NCBI RefSeq assembly: GCF_019343455.1
Contig: NZ_CP049362.1
Span: 806,001-870,000 of the forward strand
DNA from: Alcaligenes ammonioxydans
Lineage (GTDB): Bacteria; Pseudomonadota; Gammaproteobacteria; Burkholderiales; Burkholderiaceae_B
DNA length: 64,000 nt
Reading direction: 5' to 3'
Notes under the pieces: generated by a model
Told to the model about the DNA's origin: nothing
What the model saw: the letters and a program-made list of their open reading frames with translations, nothing else
Databases searched by the model: none
Program-made: the position numbers and the translations under genes
Part shown: piece after piece, positions 54,953 to 64,000 of the stretch
How the letters are laid out: every line of letters begins with the position of its first letter
Position numbering within the stretch: position 1 is the first letter of the stretch

Positions 54953-55651
54953 TCAACTAGAAGATTGGGTCTGGCTGTTGGCCAGAAGTTCTTTGAGCAG
55001 GGGTAAAGTGATGGGGCGTTTCTTTACCAGTGAATAGTTGTCCAGCGCATCAATCAATGCGCTCAGGCGGTTCATATCGCGATCGTAGTGAGTCAGTATC
55101 CAGCTGAGCACTTCTGCTTGCAGTTGCAGCCCGCGGGCCGCAGCCCGCTGTTGCATGGCTTCGGCCCGGTGGGCGTCCGACAGGTATTCCAGCCTGAACA
55201 CCAGGTCCCACCCCAAGCGTGTGCGCAAGTCCTCGCGCACGGACATGGTTTTGGGAGCCCGGTCGCCGGAGACCAGCAGTGTGAAGGCGTCTGGCCGGGT
55301 GGCCGACTCGCGCCAGCGATTGTACAGTGCAAATACGGCAGCCTGTCCGTGCTCGTCAAAACGTTCGATATCGTCGATGGCTAAAAGGCTGGGAGGGGCT
55401 TTGTCATCGGTAGCGATGTCAAAGATGGGCTGGAAATGAGTATCTGCACTAAAATAGCGGCTGTCGTCTCGACTGGCCATCGCCCGCAGCAGATGTGTTC
55501 GACCTGCACCGGGCGGTCCCCACAGGTAAACCGCGCGTCCTGGACTACACTGACGCAGAGCCTGCAACGCAGCCTGATTCGCTCCGGCAACAAAGTTGTC
55601 CAAAGAGGCAGGCGGTGCTGGAGATATATCCAGAATCAGTTGCTCGGTCAT
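54953..55651 (-). CDS. hda: DnaA-homologue regulatory protein Hda
   Basis: A 232-residue AAA+ protein that promotes hydrolysis of DnaA-bound ATP after initiation, with the beta clamp. The N-terminus [20 protein letters not shown] includes a QL-type clamp-binding peptide; [16 protein letters not shown] is the Walker A region (Arg in place of Lys, as common in Hda); [15 protein letters not shown] is Walker B. It lacks the DnaA DNA-binding domain. The open frame continues upstream to 55873, but that part overlaps the divergent purM. Confidence 0.92.
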   Translation of the reverse strand: MTEQLILDISPAPPASLDNFVAGANQAALQALRQCSPGRAVYLWGPPGAGRTHLLRAMASRDDSRYFSADTHFQPIFDIATDDKAPPSLLAIDDIERFDEHGQAAVFALYNRWRESATRPDAFTLLVSGDRAPKTMSVREDLRTRLGWDLVFRLEYLSDAHRAEAMQQRAAARGLQLQAEVLSWILTHYDRDMNRLSALIDALDNYSLVKKRPITLPLLKELLANSQTQSSS

Positions 55652-55705
55652 GTGTCGTACAATTTCGTCCAACTCGCAATTTTCACATATCCCACGGCTT
55701 TTCCC

Positions 55706-56755
55706 ATGAAAAACACTACTTCTGTTTCCTTGACCTACCGCGATGCAGGCGTGGATATCGACGCGGGCGATGCCCTGGTCGACCGTATTAAACCACTGGC
55801 TGCCAAAACCATGCGTGCAGGCGTCATGGCTGGAATCGGAGGCTTTGGCGCTTTGTTTGAAGTGCCTACCCACCTTAAAGAGCCCGTTCTGGTGTCCGGC
55901 ACCGACGGTGTTGGTACCAAACTACGCCTGGCATTTGACTGGCAGCGCCACGACACTGTGGGTATAGACCTGGTGGCCATGAGTGTCAACGACATTCTAG
56001 TCCAGGGCGCAGAACCCTTGTACTTTCTGGATTATTTTGCCTGCGGCAAGTTGTCGGTGGATACGGCAGCCCAGGTGGTCGGTGGTATTGCCAAGGGGTG
56101 TGAACTGTCCGCTTGCGCCCTGATCGGTGGCGAAACAGCCGAGATGCCCGGCATGTACCCCGAAGGTGAGTATGACCTGGCTGGTTTTGCAGTGGGTGCG
56201 GTGGAAAAATCCCGCATTATTGATGGCAAGTCCATTGTGCCAGGGGATGTGGTCCTGGGTCTGGCCTCCAGCGGCGCCCACTCCAACGGCTACTCGCTGA
56301 TCCGCAAGATTCTCAAGCATGCCAATGCCAAGCCGACTGACGAGCTTGATGGCCGTCCGTTGGCGGATGTGGTCATGGAGCCCACCCGCATCTATGTGAA
56401 ATCCGTCCTGGCTGCCCTGGCTGCCCACGGTGCGGACATCAAGGGTCTGGCCCATATCACGGGTGGCGGATTGCTGGAGAACGTGCCCCGTATCCTGCAA
56501 AAGAACCTCACCGCCCGTCTGAATCGTGATTCCTGGACCATGCCAGCCTTGTTCCAGTGGCTGCAAGCCAATGGCAACGTAGCGGACGAAGAAATGTACC
56601 GCGTGTTCAACTGCGGTATTGGCATGATCATGATTGTTCCTGCCGACAAGGCTGAGGCCATCAGTGCAACCCTGTCCGAGCATGGGGAAACCGTTTACAC
56701 GCTGGGCGAGATCGTGGAACGTCAGGAAGGGCAGGCGCAGACTGAAGTGGTGTAA
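55706..56755 (+). CDS. purM: Phosphoribosylformylglycinamidine cyclo-ligase (AIR synthase)
   Basis: A 349-residue enzyme of de novo purine synthesis that closes the imidazole ring of [24 protein letters not shown] is the family start; [35 protein letters not shown] and [19 protein letters not shown] are hallmark segments, and [17 protein letters not shown] lies in the second domain. ATG 55706; the 54-base gap to divergent hda must hold both promoters, and only a TACAAT at 55658-55663 stands out. Confidence 0.96.
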   Translation: MKNTTSVSLTYRDAGVDIDAGDALVDRIKPLAAKTMRAGVMAGIGGFGALFEVPTHLKEPVLVSGTDGVGTKLRLAFDWQRHDTVGIDLVAMSVNDILVQGAEPLYFLDYFACGKLSVDTAAQVVGGIAKGCELSACALIGGETAEMPGMYPEGEYDLAGFAVGAVEKSRIIDGKSIVPGDVVLGLASSGAHSNGYSLIRKILKHANAKPTDELDGRPLADVVMEPTRIYVKSVLAALAAHGADIKGLAHITGGGLLENVPRILQKNLTARLNRDSWTMPALFQWLQANGNVADEEMYRVFNCGIGMIMIVPADKAEAISATLSEHGETVYTLGEIVERQEGQAQTEVV

Positions 56756-56786
56756 ACCACGGAGATCGCGTTAACCCATGAAGCGG

Positions 56787-56816
56787 AAAAAGGCAGCGAC
56801 AGGCTGCCTTTTTTTT
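56787..56816 (+). terminator. Terminator of purM
   Basis: AAAAAGGCAGC pairs with GCTGCCTTTTT around GACAG, with eight T in all. From here to 57119 (about 300 bases) I see no gene; frames on both strands are short and unremarkable. Confidence 0.92.
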
Positions 56817-57119
56817 GCCCTGTTCCCGTCCCTGACGCTGCCCCTGATTCAGTTTGCAGTCCCCAGGCTCGGATTTTTCGACCTTGCTTCCCAGCCTCGA
56901 CGCTCTCCCTTGATCCAAGCTCAGGTGCCAAGCCAACGTCGCCATGCTGCCCCCTCGCGTTGAGGTAGAGCTTTGGGTCTGCAATCTTGGCCCATCGTCT
57001 TGCCTCAAGGCCTGGAACCGACGTCTTACGCGAATCGCCGGGGCTTCATCTCTATCTTGTCGCTTGCTCTTGTGTGCCGGACTTATGGCTTCTGCGCACA
57101 GCGCTGGCCTGCCAGATCC

Positions 57120-58058
57120 TCATGCAGGCCAGTAGTGGCGCGCTGCCGCTACGACGTGTTCGGCTGCCTGCGGGTCCTGGCAGTTGAATTGCAAACGGCC
57201 AGGCTCGGAGCGCAGCCAGGTTAATTGGCGTTTTGCCAGTTGTCGGGTAGCGGCAATGGCCTGCTCAACAGCCTGTTCCAGGCTCACCTCACCGTCCAGA
57301 TAAGCCCAGAGTTGCCTATAACCTACACACCGGATGGAGGTCAGACCCGGGTGCAGATCAGAGCGCTGATGCAATTTTTCGACCTCCTGCAGCAGACCCT
57401 GCTCGATCATGTCCCGGTAACGGGTGGCGATGCGACGGTGCAGCCAGGCCCGGTCTTGGGGCTCCAGACTCAGGGTGATGTAGTGGTGGCTCTTTTCTTG
57501 CGGCTGGGCTTTCTCTTGTAACCAGTCGCTCATGGTTTTGCCGCTGATATGAAAAATTTCCAGAGCACGCTGAATGCGCTGGCTGTCGCGTGGGGCCAGC
57601 CGGGCGGCGGTGTCCGGGTCGATACGGCGCAGTTCTTCATGCATCGCGGGCCAGCCGATTTCCTGGGCTCGCTCATCCAGTTGTCGCCGGATGACAGGAT
57701 CTGCCTGCGGCAGGTCATTCAGCCCTTCACGCAGGGCTTTGTAATACAGCATGGTGCCGCCGCACAGCACGGGGTAACGTCCGCGCGCCTGGATGCCTTG
57801 AATCAGGCGGCTTGCGTCGCTGGCAAACTCGGCAGCCGAGTAGCTCTCTGCCGGATCGCGAATATCCAGCAGGTGGTGGGGGATAGCGGCTTGTTCCTGA
57901 GCACTGGGCTTGGCCGTGCCAATGTCCATGCCACGATAAATCGTCGCTGAATCCATCACGATCACTTCAATCGGCCAGTATTGGGCCAAGGTGTGCGTGG
58001 TGGCGCTTTTGCCGCTGGCGGTGGGCCCTGCCAGGCAAAGAATGGGTAAATCGTTCAT
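57120..58058 (-). CDS. miaA: tRNA dimethylallyltransferase MiaA
   Basis: A 312-residue enzyme that prenylates A37 of tRNAs reading UNN codons. [20 protein letters not shown] is the P-loop; [36 protein letters not shown] and [18 protein letters not shown] are family hallmarks; [16 protein letters not shown] and [13 protein letters not shown] close the active site. The start overlaps the mutL stop by four bases, so mutL-miaA form an operon, as in many proteobacteria. Confidence 0.96.
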   Translation of the reverse strand: MNDLPILCLAGPTASGKSATTHTLAQYWPIEVIVMDSATIYRGMDIGTAKPSAQEQAAIPHHLLDIRDPAESYSAAEFASDASRLIQGIQARGRYPVLCGGTMLYYKALREGLNDLPQADPVIRRQLDERAQEIGWPAMHEELRRIDPDTAARLAPRDSQRIQRALEIFHISGKTMSDWLQEKAQPQEKSHHYITLSLEPQDRAWLHRRIATRYRDMIEQGLLQEVEKLHQRSDLHPGLTSIRCVGYRQLWAYLDGEVSLEQAVEQAIAATRQLAKRQLTWLRSEPGRLQFNCQDPQAAEHVVAAARHYWPA

Positions 58059-59929
58059 TGTCCACGCATAAAAAGTTTGTCCAGCTCACTCAGCGTCCAT
58101 TGGAACCAGGTGGGGCGGCCATGATTGCACAGGTCGGCCCGGTCGGTTTGCTCCATTTTGCGCAGCAGGGCGTTCATCTCCGGGATGCTCAGGCGGCGGT
58201 TGGCGCGCACGGCACCGTGGCAGGCCATGGTGGAGAGCAGCTCGTTACGTTGTTCGTCCAGGTGGCGTGAGGAGCCCACCTGAGCCAGGTCGCGCAGAAC
58301 AGCCCGGGCCAGGGATTCAATATCGCCTTGTGCCAGCAGTGCAGGAACGGCGCGCACAGCGATTGTGGCAGGGCCAGCCGGATTCATGCTCAAGCCCAGC
58401 TCGCTCAGGGTGTCGTGATGCTCGTCCAGCAAAGCAAGGTCCGTTTCCGAACAACTGAACACCACCGGTACCAGCAAATCCTGGCGGGGCAGATCGCGGC
58501 CATCGAGCGCCTGCTTCAACTGTTCATACACCACCCGCTCATGGGCGGCATGCATATCCACCAGAATCATGCCCTGACGGGTTTCGGACAGAATGTAGAC
58601 ACCGTGCAACTGGCCTAGTGCCATGCCCAGGGGAAACTCGTCGATAGCCGTGTCGGTATCGCTTTGATAGTGGGTGGCGGGAGGGTTGTCGTGCGTTGGC
58701 TCAATGGGGCGGTACAGGGATTTCCAGTCCGCATTGCCGCCCCCCGCGGGTTCGCGCAGACTAAAACTGGATTGCCAGCCTTGACGGGCCGGATGGCTGT
58801 AAGGCAGGGACGGTTCGTGGCTACTGTACTCGCCTGATGAGCCCAGGCCCGCAGCGCCCGCCGGTGGGGCAGAAGCCATGTCGGGCAAGGAGGTTGCGCT
58901 TTGTGGCAGGGGCATGGCGGCCACCGGTGTATCGCCGGCCATGCTGCCCTGAGCCAGAGCTTGTCCGACCGCCTGCAAGACAAAGCGGTACACGGCGCCA
59001 CTGTCGCGAAAGCGAACCTCGTGCTTGGCCGGGTGCACGTTCACATCCAGCGTAGAGGGGGCAATGTCCAGAAAGAGCGCATAGGCAGGTTGGCGATCCC
59101 CGTGCAGCACATCGGCATACGCGCTGCGTATGGCGTGCGATACCGTGCGATCGCGTACAAAGCGGCCATTGACGAACAGGAACTGCTTGTCTGCGTTGGG
59201 GCGAGCATGGGCCGGGTGGATCACCAGCCCGCGCAAGCCAATCAAACCTTGTTCTTGAGCCACGGGCAGGCTTTGTTCGATGAACTCCTTGCCCAGAATA
59301 TCCAGCAGACGCTGTTCCAGGGTGCCACTGCGCCAGTGACGCTGCGGCTTGTCATTGTGGAACAATCGAAAAGCGATCTGTGGTTGAGCCAGAGCGATGC
59401 GCTCCAAGGCGGTCACACAGTGACCGTATTCGGTTCCTTCGGTGCGCAGAAATTTGCGGCGTGCGGGAATATCGTCAAAAAGCTGGCGTACATCCACATG
59501 CGTGCCAATCTGCCCCGAGGCTGGTTGCGGTTCACTCAGGCCCAGCGAATACTCCCAGGCGTGCGGATCTTCCTGGGTGCGCGAATTGATGGTCAGGCGG
59601 GCCACCGAGGCAATGGATGGCAGGGCCTCGCCCCGAAAGCCCATCGAGGCAACGGATTCCAGCTCGTCCAGCGAGCGGATTTTGCTGGTGGCGTGCTGCA
59701 GCAGCGCCAGGGGCAGTTCGTCCTGGGGAATGCCGTGGCCGTCGTCGCTGACACAGATGCGGCGTATGCCTCCGCCGTCCAGGCGAATCTCGATGGCACT
59801 GGCTCCGGCGTCAATGGCGTTTTCCAGTAGTTCTTTCAGGACCGATGCCGGGCGCTCAATAACCTCACCGGCTGCAATTTGGCTTACAAGCAGGTCCGGG
59901 AGTGGGATAATACGGCGTCGTGATGACAT
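58055..59929 (-). CDS. mutL: DNA mismatch repair protein MutL
   Basis: A ~624-residue GHKL ATPase. [37 protein letters not shown] and [15 protein letters not shown] are the ATP-binding motifs. The C-terminal half has [15 protein letters not shown], which matches the MutL endonuclease metal motif DQHA-x2-E-x4-E except Gln to Met, and [10 protein letters not shown] near the end, so this MutL may nick DNA itself, consistent with betaproteobacteria lacking MutH. ATG 59929 (MSSRRRI) is chosen; an upstream in-frame ATG at 59977 is less family-like. Confidence 0.94.
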   Translation of the reverse strand: MSSRRRIIPLPDLLVSQIAAGEVIERPASVLKELLENAIDAGASAIEIRLDGGGIRRICVSDDGHGIPQDELPLALLQHATSKIRSLDELESVASMGFRGEALPSIASVARLTINSRTQEDPHAWEYSLGLSEPQPASGQIGTHVDVRQLFDDIPARRKFLRTEGTEYGHCVTALERIALAQPQIAFRLFHNDKPQRHWRSGTLEQRLLDILGKEFIEQSLPVAQEQGLIGLRGLVIHPAHARPNADKQFLFVNGRFVRDRTVSHAIRSAYADVLHGDRQPAYALFLDIAPSTLDVNVHPAKHEVRFRDSGAVYRFVLQAVGQALAQGSMAGDTPVAAMPLPQSATSLPDMASAPPAGAAGLGSSGEYSSHEPSLPYSHPARQGWQSSFSLREPAGGGNADWKSLYRPIEPTHDNPPATHYQSDTDTAIDEFPLGMALGQLHGVYILSETRQGMILVDMHAAHERVVYEQLKQALDGRDLPRQDLLVPVVFSCSETDLALLDEHHDTLSELGLSMNPAGPATIAVRAVPALLAQGDIESLARAVLRDLAQVGSSRHLDEQRNELLSTMACHGAVRANRRLSIPEMNALLRKMEQTDRADLCNHGRPTWFQWTLSELDKLFMRGQ

Positions 59930-60074
59930 AGGGCGGCTGGCCTTGTGTGTATTCAGGGTTGAACGGTACAGGTTCAACGGGTTTCAACAGGTAGCGGCTT
60001 ATTTTACCCGCTTGCTCTAGCGGGCCGGTCTGAGCCGTATCGGACCGGCTAAATTATTATTTTGGTGTGGAACT

Positions 60075-60725
60075 ATGCCCGATTTACTCAGCATGATCCT
60101 TCATATTGACCAGTACCTGGGTGTGTGGGTCGAGCAGTATGGAGCATGGATTTATCTTGTTCTGTTCTTGATTATATTTGGCGAAACCGGGCTTGTGGTT
60201 TTGCCCTTTTTGCCAGGCGACTCCCTGCTGTTTATTGCGGGGGCCTTCGGGGCCTCGGGCATGCTGGACCCGGTGTTGCTCGGTGGGCTACTGATTGTGG
60301 CGGCAGTGCTGGGCAATACCGTCAATTACCATGTGGGACGTTATATAGGTCCGAAAGTCTTTACCCAGGAATCGCGCTTTCTGGATCGCCGCGCGCTGGT
60401 CAAGACCCATGCATTCTATGAAAAGCACGGGGGCAAGACCATTGTCATTTCTCGCTTCCTGCCCCTGTTTCGCACCTTTGCCCCCTTTGTGGCGGGGGTG
60501 GGCCATATGAACGCCTTGCGCTTTCAGGCGTACAACGTGACCGGGGCGGTGCTGTGGATTTGCAGCTTGATCACCCTGGGCTATTTTTTTGGAAATGTGC
60601 CCTTCATCAAGGCGCACTTGAACACTATTGTGTTGATCGGCATTGCGGCTGCGGCCGTGCCGGTTGTGCTCGGTGCCGTATGGAAACTGTTCAAACGCAA
60701 GAGCAAGGGGGACGCCGCGCTCTAG
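60075..60725 (+). CDS. DedA family membrane protein
   Basis: A 216-residue inner-membrane protein of the DedA/VTT family, linked to membrane lipid flipping (undecaprenyl phosphate or phosphatidylethanolamine recycling) and envelope homeostasis. FGETGLVVLPFLPGDSLLF is the conserved re-entrant motif; HGGKTIVISRFLPLFRTFAP and FVAGVGHMNALRFQAYNVTG are the second. Four to five helices. Divergent from mutL; ends at a terminator shared with apbE. Confidence 0.92.
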   Translation: MPDLLSMILHIDQYLGVWVEQYGAWIYLVLFLIIFGETGLVVLPFLPGDSLLFIAGAFGASGMLDPVLLGGLLIVAAVLGNTVNYHVGRYIGPKVFTQESRFLDRRALVKTHAFYEKHGGKTIVISRFLPLFRTFAPFVAGVGHMNALRFQAYNVTGAVLWICSLITLGYFFGNVPFIKAHLNTIVLIGIAAAAVPVVLGAVWKLFKRKSKGDAAL

Positions 60726-60751
60726 GCTGGCCGGCCATCGGGCGAGTGTAC

Positions 60752-60780
60752 AAAAAGGACGCTAAGGCGTCCTTTTTTAT
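60752..60780. terminator. Bidirectional terminator between the dedA gene and apbE
   Basis: AAAAAGGACGC (60752-60762) pairs with GCGTCCTTTTT (60767-60777) around TAAG. The apbE stop codon (60777-60779) lies within the T run. Confidence 0.9.
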
Positions 60781-61754
60781 TTTGCCTGCTTGGGGTCTGT
60801 CACCGCTTCGCTGAACCGTCCCAGCCCGACGGTGGTCAAGCGATTGTCGCGTCGCAGCAGCCACAGCGCCTCGATACCCAGGCTTTGTGCCAGTGCCATG
60901 CCATCGTTGCCGCTGACCAGCAAGGCAGTGGCCCAGGCGTCAGCCCGCATACAGTCTGGCGCCAGAACGGTGACAGAAGCGATATCGTTGCGAACGGGTG
61001 CGCGCCGCCGACCATCCATGGTGTGTGCGACTCGAACTTCACCGAGTTGTAGAAAGTGCCGGTAATCGCCCGAGGTGGCGATGGACAGATTATCCAATTC
61101 AACCACGCTGTGCGTGGCGCGTCGTCCGTCCTGGGGGTACTCGACCGCTACCGCCCAAGGTTGGCCTTGAGCCTGGCTGTTCAGAGCGCGAAGTTCGCCG
61201 TCCAGGGCCAGCAAGGCGTGATCAAGTCCATATTGACGCAGCACCAGGGCCATACGGTCTACGGCATAGCCTTTGGCGATCCCGCAAAGATCCAGCTGTA
61301 TCGGCGCGTGCTTGATGGCGCGGCCGGCGGCCACATCCAGCTCCAGTGTCTCATGAGCCGGGGCAGAAGCAGCTTGGGCAGCACGACGGATGGCAGCAGC
61401 ATCGGGGCTCTGTCGGGCCGGGCCAAAGCCCCAGGCCTGCACCAGATCCCCGACTCCAGGGTCAAAAGCACCCTGGCTGCGACGATTGACCTCCAGGGCG
61501 CAGGCCAAAACCTCAAGAATTTCTGGCGGTAAATCCAGCCAGGTGCCAGCAGGAGTGCGATTGAGCCGGTTCAGCGCGCTGTCGGGTAGCCACGGGGACA
61601 TCTGCCGGTCCACCTGCTGGACAGCGTCTGCCAACGCCTTCTGCAGGCCTGCAGCCTGTGCCGCATCGTCTGTATCCACCAAGGCAGACCATCGCGTGCC
61701 CATGGTGGGGCCGTTCAGCGTCAGACGTTGAACGTCAGAAGAGGTCTTCGGCAT
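60777..61754 (-). CDS. apbE: FAD:protein FMN transferase ApbE
   Basis: A 325-residue flavin transferase that links FMN to Thr residues of target proteins. LNGPTMGTRWSALVDTDDA is the N-terminal motif; GAFDPGVGDLVQAWGFG and QLDLCGIAKGYAVDRMA bind FAD and Mg2+; SIATSGDYRHF and ALLVSGNDGMALAQSLG complete the site. No signal peptide is obvious, although many ApbE are periplasmic lipoproteins. The start overlaps the upstream reductase gene by 20 bases, so they are co-expressed. Confidence 0.92.
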   Translation of the reverse strand: MPKTSSDVQRLTLNGPTMGTRWSALVDTDDAAQAAGLQKALADAVQQVDRQMSPWLPDSALNRLNRTPAGTWLDLPPEILEVLACALEVNRRSQGAFDPGVGDLVQAWGFGPARQSPDAAAIRRAAQAASAPAHETLELDVAAGRAIKHAPIQLDLCGIAKGYAVDRMALVLRQYGLDHALLALDGELRALNSQAQGQPWAVAVEYPQDGRRATHSVVELDNLSIATSGDYRHFLQLGEVRVAHTMDGRRRAPVRNDIASVTVLAPDCMRADAWATALLVSGNDGMALAQSLGIEALWLLRRDNRLTTVGLGRFSEAVTDPKQAK

Positions 61755-63918
61755 AGCGCCCGTTCTCCTTGAGCCAGGCCAGGCTTTTGCCCATGTCCAT
61801 CAGAATCGTGTCCAGCTCCTGTTTGACGGCCTGAGCCATGGGGCGGCTGCCACAAACACGCACAAGCGCGCCTTTTTCCAGAAGGGTACGGATCTGTTGA
61901 GCGTCACGCTGCACGGCGTTCTGGACATAACCGCCCCCATCGGGCATTCGGGAAAAAGTGGTGTGTAGTTCGCGCAGATGGCCCTGGGTCTGCCAGTCCT
62001 TGAGCTCCTTGCCAAAATAGAAATCCCGCTTGCAGTCCCGGGTACCGTAATACAGGTACATGGGACGATGGCGTGTGTTGTCTCGAATAAAGCCAGCCAG
62101 TGGGGCGACGCCGGTCCCTGCGCCGATCAGCACCACCGGGCGTCGGGAGCCGGTAAGCGTGAAGCCGGGGTTGGGTCGGATGAAGGCTTGAGTCGTGTCC
62201 CCGATGTGCAGGCTATGCAAATAGGGAGAGCAGACTCCGCCGCTGGTGTGTCGCACACAGATTTCCACGAATCCATCCTGTTTGCCTGAGGCCAGAGAGT
62301 AGTAGCGTGGGACTGACTGCTCACCGGGAGGAAGAATGCCCAGCAGGTCTCCGGCCGCGAAGCGTGCCAAGGGCTGGTCGGGCAGCGCAAAGCGCAGGAT
62401 GACGGCAGGCTGGCCCGCTGCACCGGGAAAGTCCTGGCGTGACAGCAGGGTCAGGCTTGCCATGCGCGGCAGTCGGGGTTGATAGGCCAGCGGCACAGGT
62501 TGACCCAGTACGTCGGACAGTGCGCGCCCCCAGCGGGCAAATTCCTGGGGGGACTGCTGATGGATACGCTCCAGCGCCATCAAGGGTTGCCACCCCCGTT
62601 CCCGTAAGCTGTGTTCGAGCGCGTTGGCAAATCCGCAGAAATCAGGAAACTGGCGATCCCCAAACCCTAGAACGGCGACTTGAGCGTCGGTGGGTGGCTG
62701 GCTGGCGATCCGCTTGAGTGCTTTTTGTGCGTGGGCAGGAGGCTGGCCTTCACCGTACGTGGCGGCGAGGATATACACATGGCGTGCCGCGGGCGGCACC
62801 CGCCAGTTCTCCAGCGATGTGGTATGAACCTGACGGCCCATGGCTTTGAGGGCATCGTGCAACGCTTGCGCAAAGCCCCAGGTACTGCCGCCTTCACTCG
62901 CGACAAAAATCAGGCTGTCGGCCTGGGTCAGAGGGCTATTGCCTTTAAGTCTGGGGCGGCTGCGGCGCGCTTGCCACCACATCAGAAGGCCTGTGTACCA
63001 GAACAGGGGGATGCTCGCTGCCGACAGGCACAGAAAAACAGCCCACAGCCAGGCTCCCTCTCCGGTATGCAAAAGCAGGGCCCAGTCGTAGAGGCGCTGT
63101 GCCTGGGTGGATGCTTCCCACGCCAAGGTCTGGCCCCTGTACTGGTCCGCCCAGCCCTGCCCTTGAGCGGTGACCACACGCCAGGTGTCCTGTGGATCAT
63201 CGGGCGTGGGCAGATTGAGCCGTTCCAGATCCTGCGCGCGCAAGCTCCGAAGCAGTTCGATCTGGTCCGGGGGAAGGGGTGGCTGTCCGGTGGCTTGTGA
63301 GCTCACCTCGGGCTCCGTGTCCGGACTCAGGGTAATGAGCTCGAACGTGCTGGCGCTCATGTAAAGAGCGGTGGCTGAGGACAGGGCCAGGATCAGCACA
63401 ATGACCCTGCCGCTCAGGACATGCAGGCGTTGGGGCAGGGTTCCGCGAACGGGGCCGGCAAGACCCCGCCATCCTCCCATGCGACGCAGCAGCAGTAGGA
63501 GTCCGGACACGGACAAGACCAACATGGCCAGCGCCACCATGGCGGCGGTAATGCGCCCCGGATCGTCCATCAAGAAAGTACGATGCAGGTTCTTGACCCA
63601 GCGTGGCAGCAGGGAAGCCTGGTAGTCCCCCAGAATCTTGCCATCTGCCGGGTCCACACGTACGGCCTGGGCTTGTCCGTCCTCAAACGCATAGACAACG
63701 AAGATCCCCGAGGGCAGATGACGGATTTCTTCTGCGCCAGGGACGGTGCCCTTGATGCGCTCAACCAGTGTGGCAAGCGGCAGGTCGGACTCGGTTGGAG
63801 CCGCCTGTACGGCGTTACGCAAGGGGTCAAGTGCCAACATCGTGCCCGTGATACCCAGAACCAGCGCGAGGGTGCCCGCTACCAGCCCCAGCCATCGATG
63901 GACGAATCGCCAGATCAT
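61735..63918 (-). CDS. PepSY-membrane/flavodoxin/NADPH reductase fusion (sulfite reductase flavoprotein-like)
   Basis: A 727-residue multidomain protein. The N-terminal ~330 residues are a PepSY-associated membrane domain with four helices (FVHRWLGLVAGTLALVLGIT; NLHRTFLMDD; WAVFLCLSAASIPLFWYTGL) and a periplasmic loop. Then a flavodoxin domain (SLIFVASEGGSTWGFAQALHD), an FAD-binding domain (PRYYSLASGKQDG) and an NADP-binding domain (VVLIGAGTGVAPLAGFI; YYGTRDCKRDFYFGKEL). It would pass NADPH electrons through FAD and FMN across the inner membrane. Start ATG 63918 after AAGGA. ApbE follows. Confidence 0.87.
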   Translation of the reverse strand: MIWRFVHRWLGLVAGTLALVLGITGTMLALDPLRNAVQAAPTESDLPLATLVERIKGTVPGAEEIRHLPSGIFVVYAFEDGQAQAVRVDPADGKILGDYQASLLPRWVKNLHRTFLMDDPGRITAAMVALAMLVLSVSGLLLLLRRMGGWRGLAGPVRGTLPQRLHVLSGRVIVLILALSSATALYMSASTFELITLSPDTEPEVSSQATGQPPLPPDQIELLRSLRAQDLERLNLPTPDDPQDTWRVVTAQGQGWADQYRGQTLAWEASTQAQRLYDWALLLHTGEGAWLWAVFLCLSAASIPLFWYTGLLMWWQARRSRPRLKGNSPLTQADSLIFVASEGGSTWGFAQALHDALKAMGRQVHTTSLENWRVPPAARHVYILAATYGEGQPPAHAQKALKRIASQPPTDAQVAVLGFGDRQFPDFCGFANALEHSLRERGWQPLMALERIHQQSPQEFARWGRALSDVLGQPVPLAYQPRLPRMASLTLLSRQDFPGAAGQPAVILRFALPDQPLARFAAGDLLGILPPGEQSVPRYYSLASGKQDGFVEICVRHTSGGVCSPYLHSLHIGDTTQAFIRPNPGFTLTGSRRPVVLIGAGTGVAPLAGFIRDNTRHRPMYLYYGTRDCKRDFYFGKELKDWQTQGHLRELHTTFSRMPDGGGYVQNAVQRDAQQIRTLLEKGALVRVCGSRPMAQAVKQELDTILMDMGKSLAWLKENGRYAEDLF

Positions 63919-63927
63919 GTGGATTCC

Positions 63928-64000
63928 TTACTGCAACTGATAGGTCAGGGATTGAATATATTGTTTACCTGCCTGGGGCGAACCGGCATTGGCGGCAGTC
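63928..64000 (-). CDS. C-terminal end of an upstream gene, unidentified
   Basis: The last ~23 codons of a gene entering from the right edge read TAANAGSPQAGKQYIQSLTYQLQ and stop. It lies nine bases upstream of the reductase start, so it is the first visible member of the reductase-apbE operon. Too short to assign; a periplasmic partner would fit, but that is a guess. Confidence 0.55.
   Translation of the reverse strand, partial: TAANAGSPQAGKQYIQSLTYQLQ

Noticed and set aside
54953..55651. Hda Walker A lysine replaced by Arg as a defect
   Set aside because: GxxGAGR[ST]H is normal for Hda proteins, so it is not a broken site.
56661..57119. Possible gene between purM and miaA
   Set aside because: Frames are short, overlap the purM terminator and show nothing recognisable.
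1..64000. Mobile elements, prophage or CRISPR
   Set aside because: No transposase, integrase or phage gene, no spaced direct repeats and no target-site duplications were seen; the tRNA-Lys 3' end has no nearby repeat copy.

Overview
This window is a stretch of chromosome from a Gram-negative betaproteobacterium, most likely Burkholderiales/Alcaligenaceae (Alcaligenes, Bordetella or Achromobacter type). The evidence is the gene order murD-ftsW-murG-murC-ddl-ftsQ-ftsA-ftsZ-lpxC-dciA-M23 peptidase-secA, the LPS genes (lpxC, lptD, gmhB), an AmgK/MurU recycling pair, the glyQ-glyS-gmhB-plsC block and moderately GC-rich coding DNA. The genus is inferred. I saw no insertion sequence, prophage, CRISPR array or rRNA. 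There is one tRNA (Lys, UUU).

Layout. 0-14 kb: the 3' part of the division and cell-wall (dcw) cluster, tightly packed with ATGA overlaps, then lpxC, dciA, a LytM-type peptidase and secA. 14-25 kb: housekeeping genes read mostly singly (DUF1932 dehydrogenase-like protein, mgtE, acyl-CoA thioesterase, M20 amidohydrolase, acyl-CoA synthetase, inositol monophosphatase, mnmC, and a GH31-like protein whose active site looks degenerate). 25.6-31 kb: tRNA-Lys and two amino-acid ABC importers, metNIQ and glnHPQ. 31-41 kb: a coiled-coil membrane protein, murU-amgK on the minus strand facing away from lptD-surA-rsmA, an SpmA-SpmB fusion and gloA. 41-48.5 kb: a minus-strand block (YgjP-like peptidase, plsC, gmhB, glyS, glyQ), then a crotonase and a class I fumarase on the plus strand. 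48.5-49.6 kb: a gene-poor stretch with a TetR remnant and a small unknown gene. 49.6-52.4 kb: a two-gene DNA-repair operon, a radical SAM protein plus a DUF4130-UdgX fusion, with a near-ideal LexA box over its promoter. 52.4-64 kb: folK, pcnB, a HAD phosphatase and hda; purM; miaA and mutL; a DedA protein; apbE with a PepSY/flavodoxin reductase, and the last codons of one more gene.

How genes work together. Many products serve the envelope: peptidoglycan synthesis (murD, murG, murC, ddl, ftsW), septum assembly (ftsQAZ), MurNAc recycling back to UDP-MurNAc (amgK, murU), lipid A and LPS export (lpxC, gmhB, lptD) and outer-membrane protein folding (surA, secA). A second theme is nucleic-acid maintenance (dciA, hda, mutL, miaA, mnmC, pcnB, rsmA and the SOS-linked UdgX operon). 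The UdgX operon, with its LexA site, is the most interesting unit here; the GH31-like protein with no recognisable nucleophile comes next.
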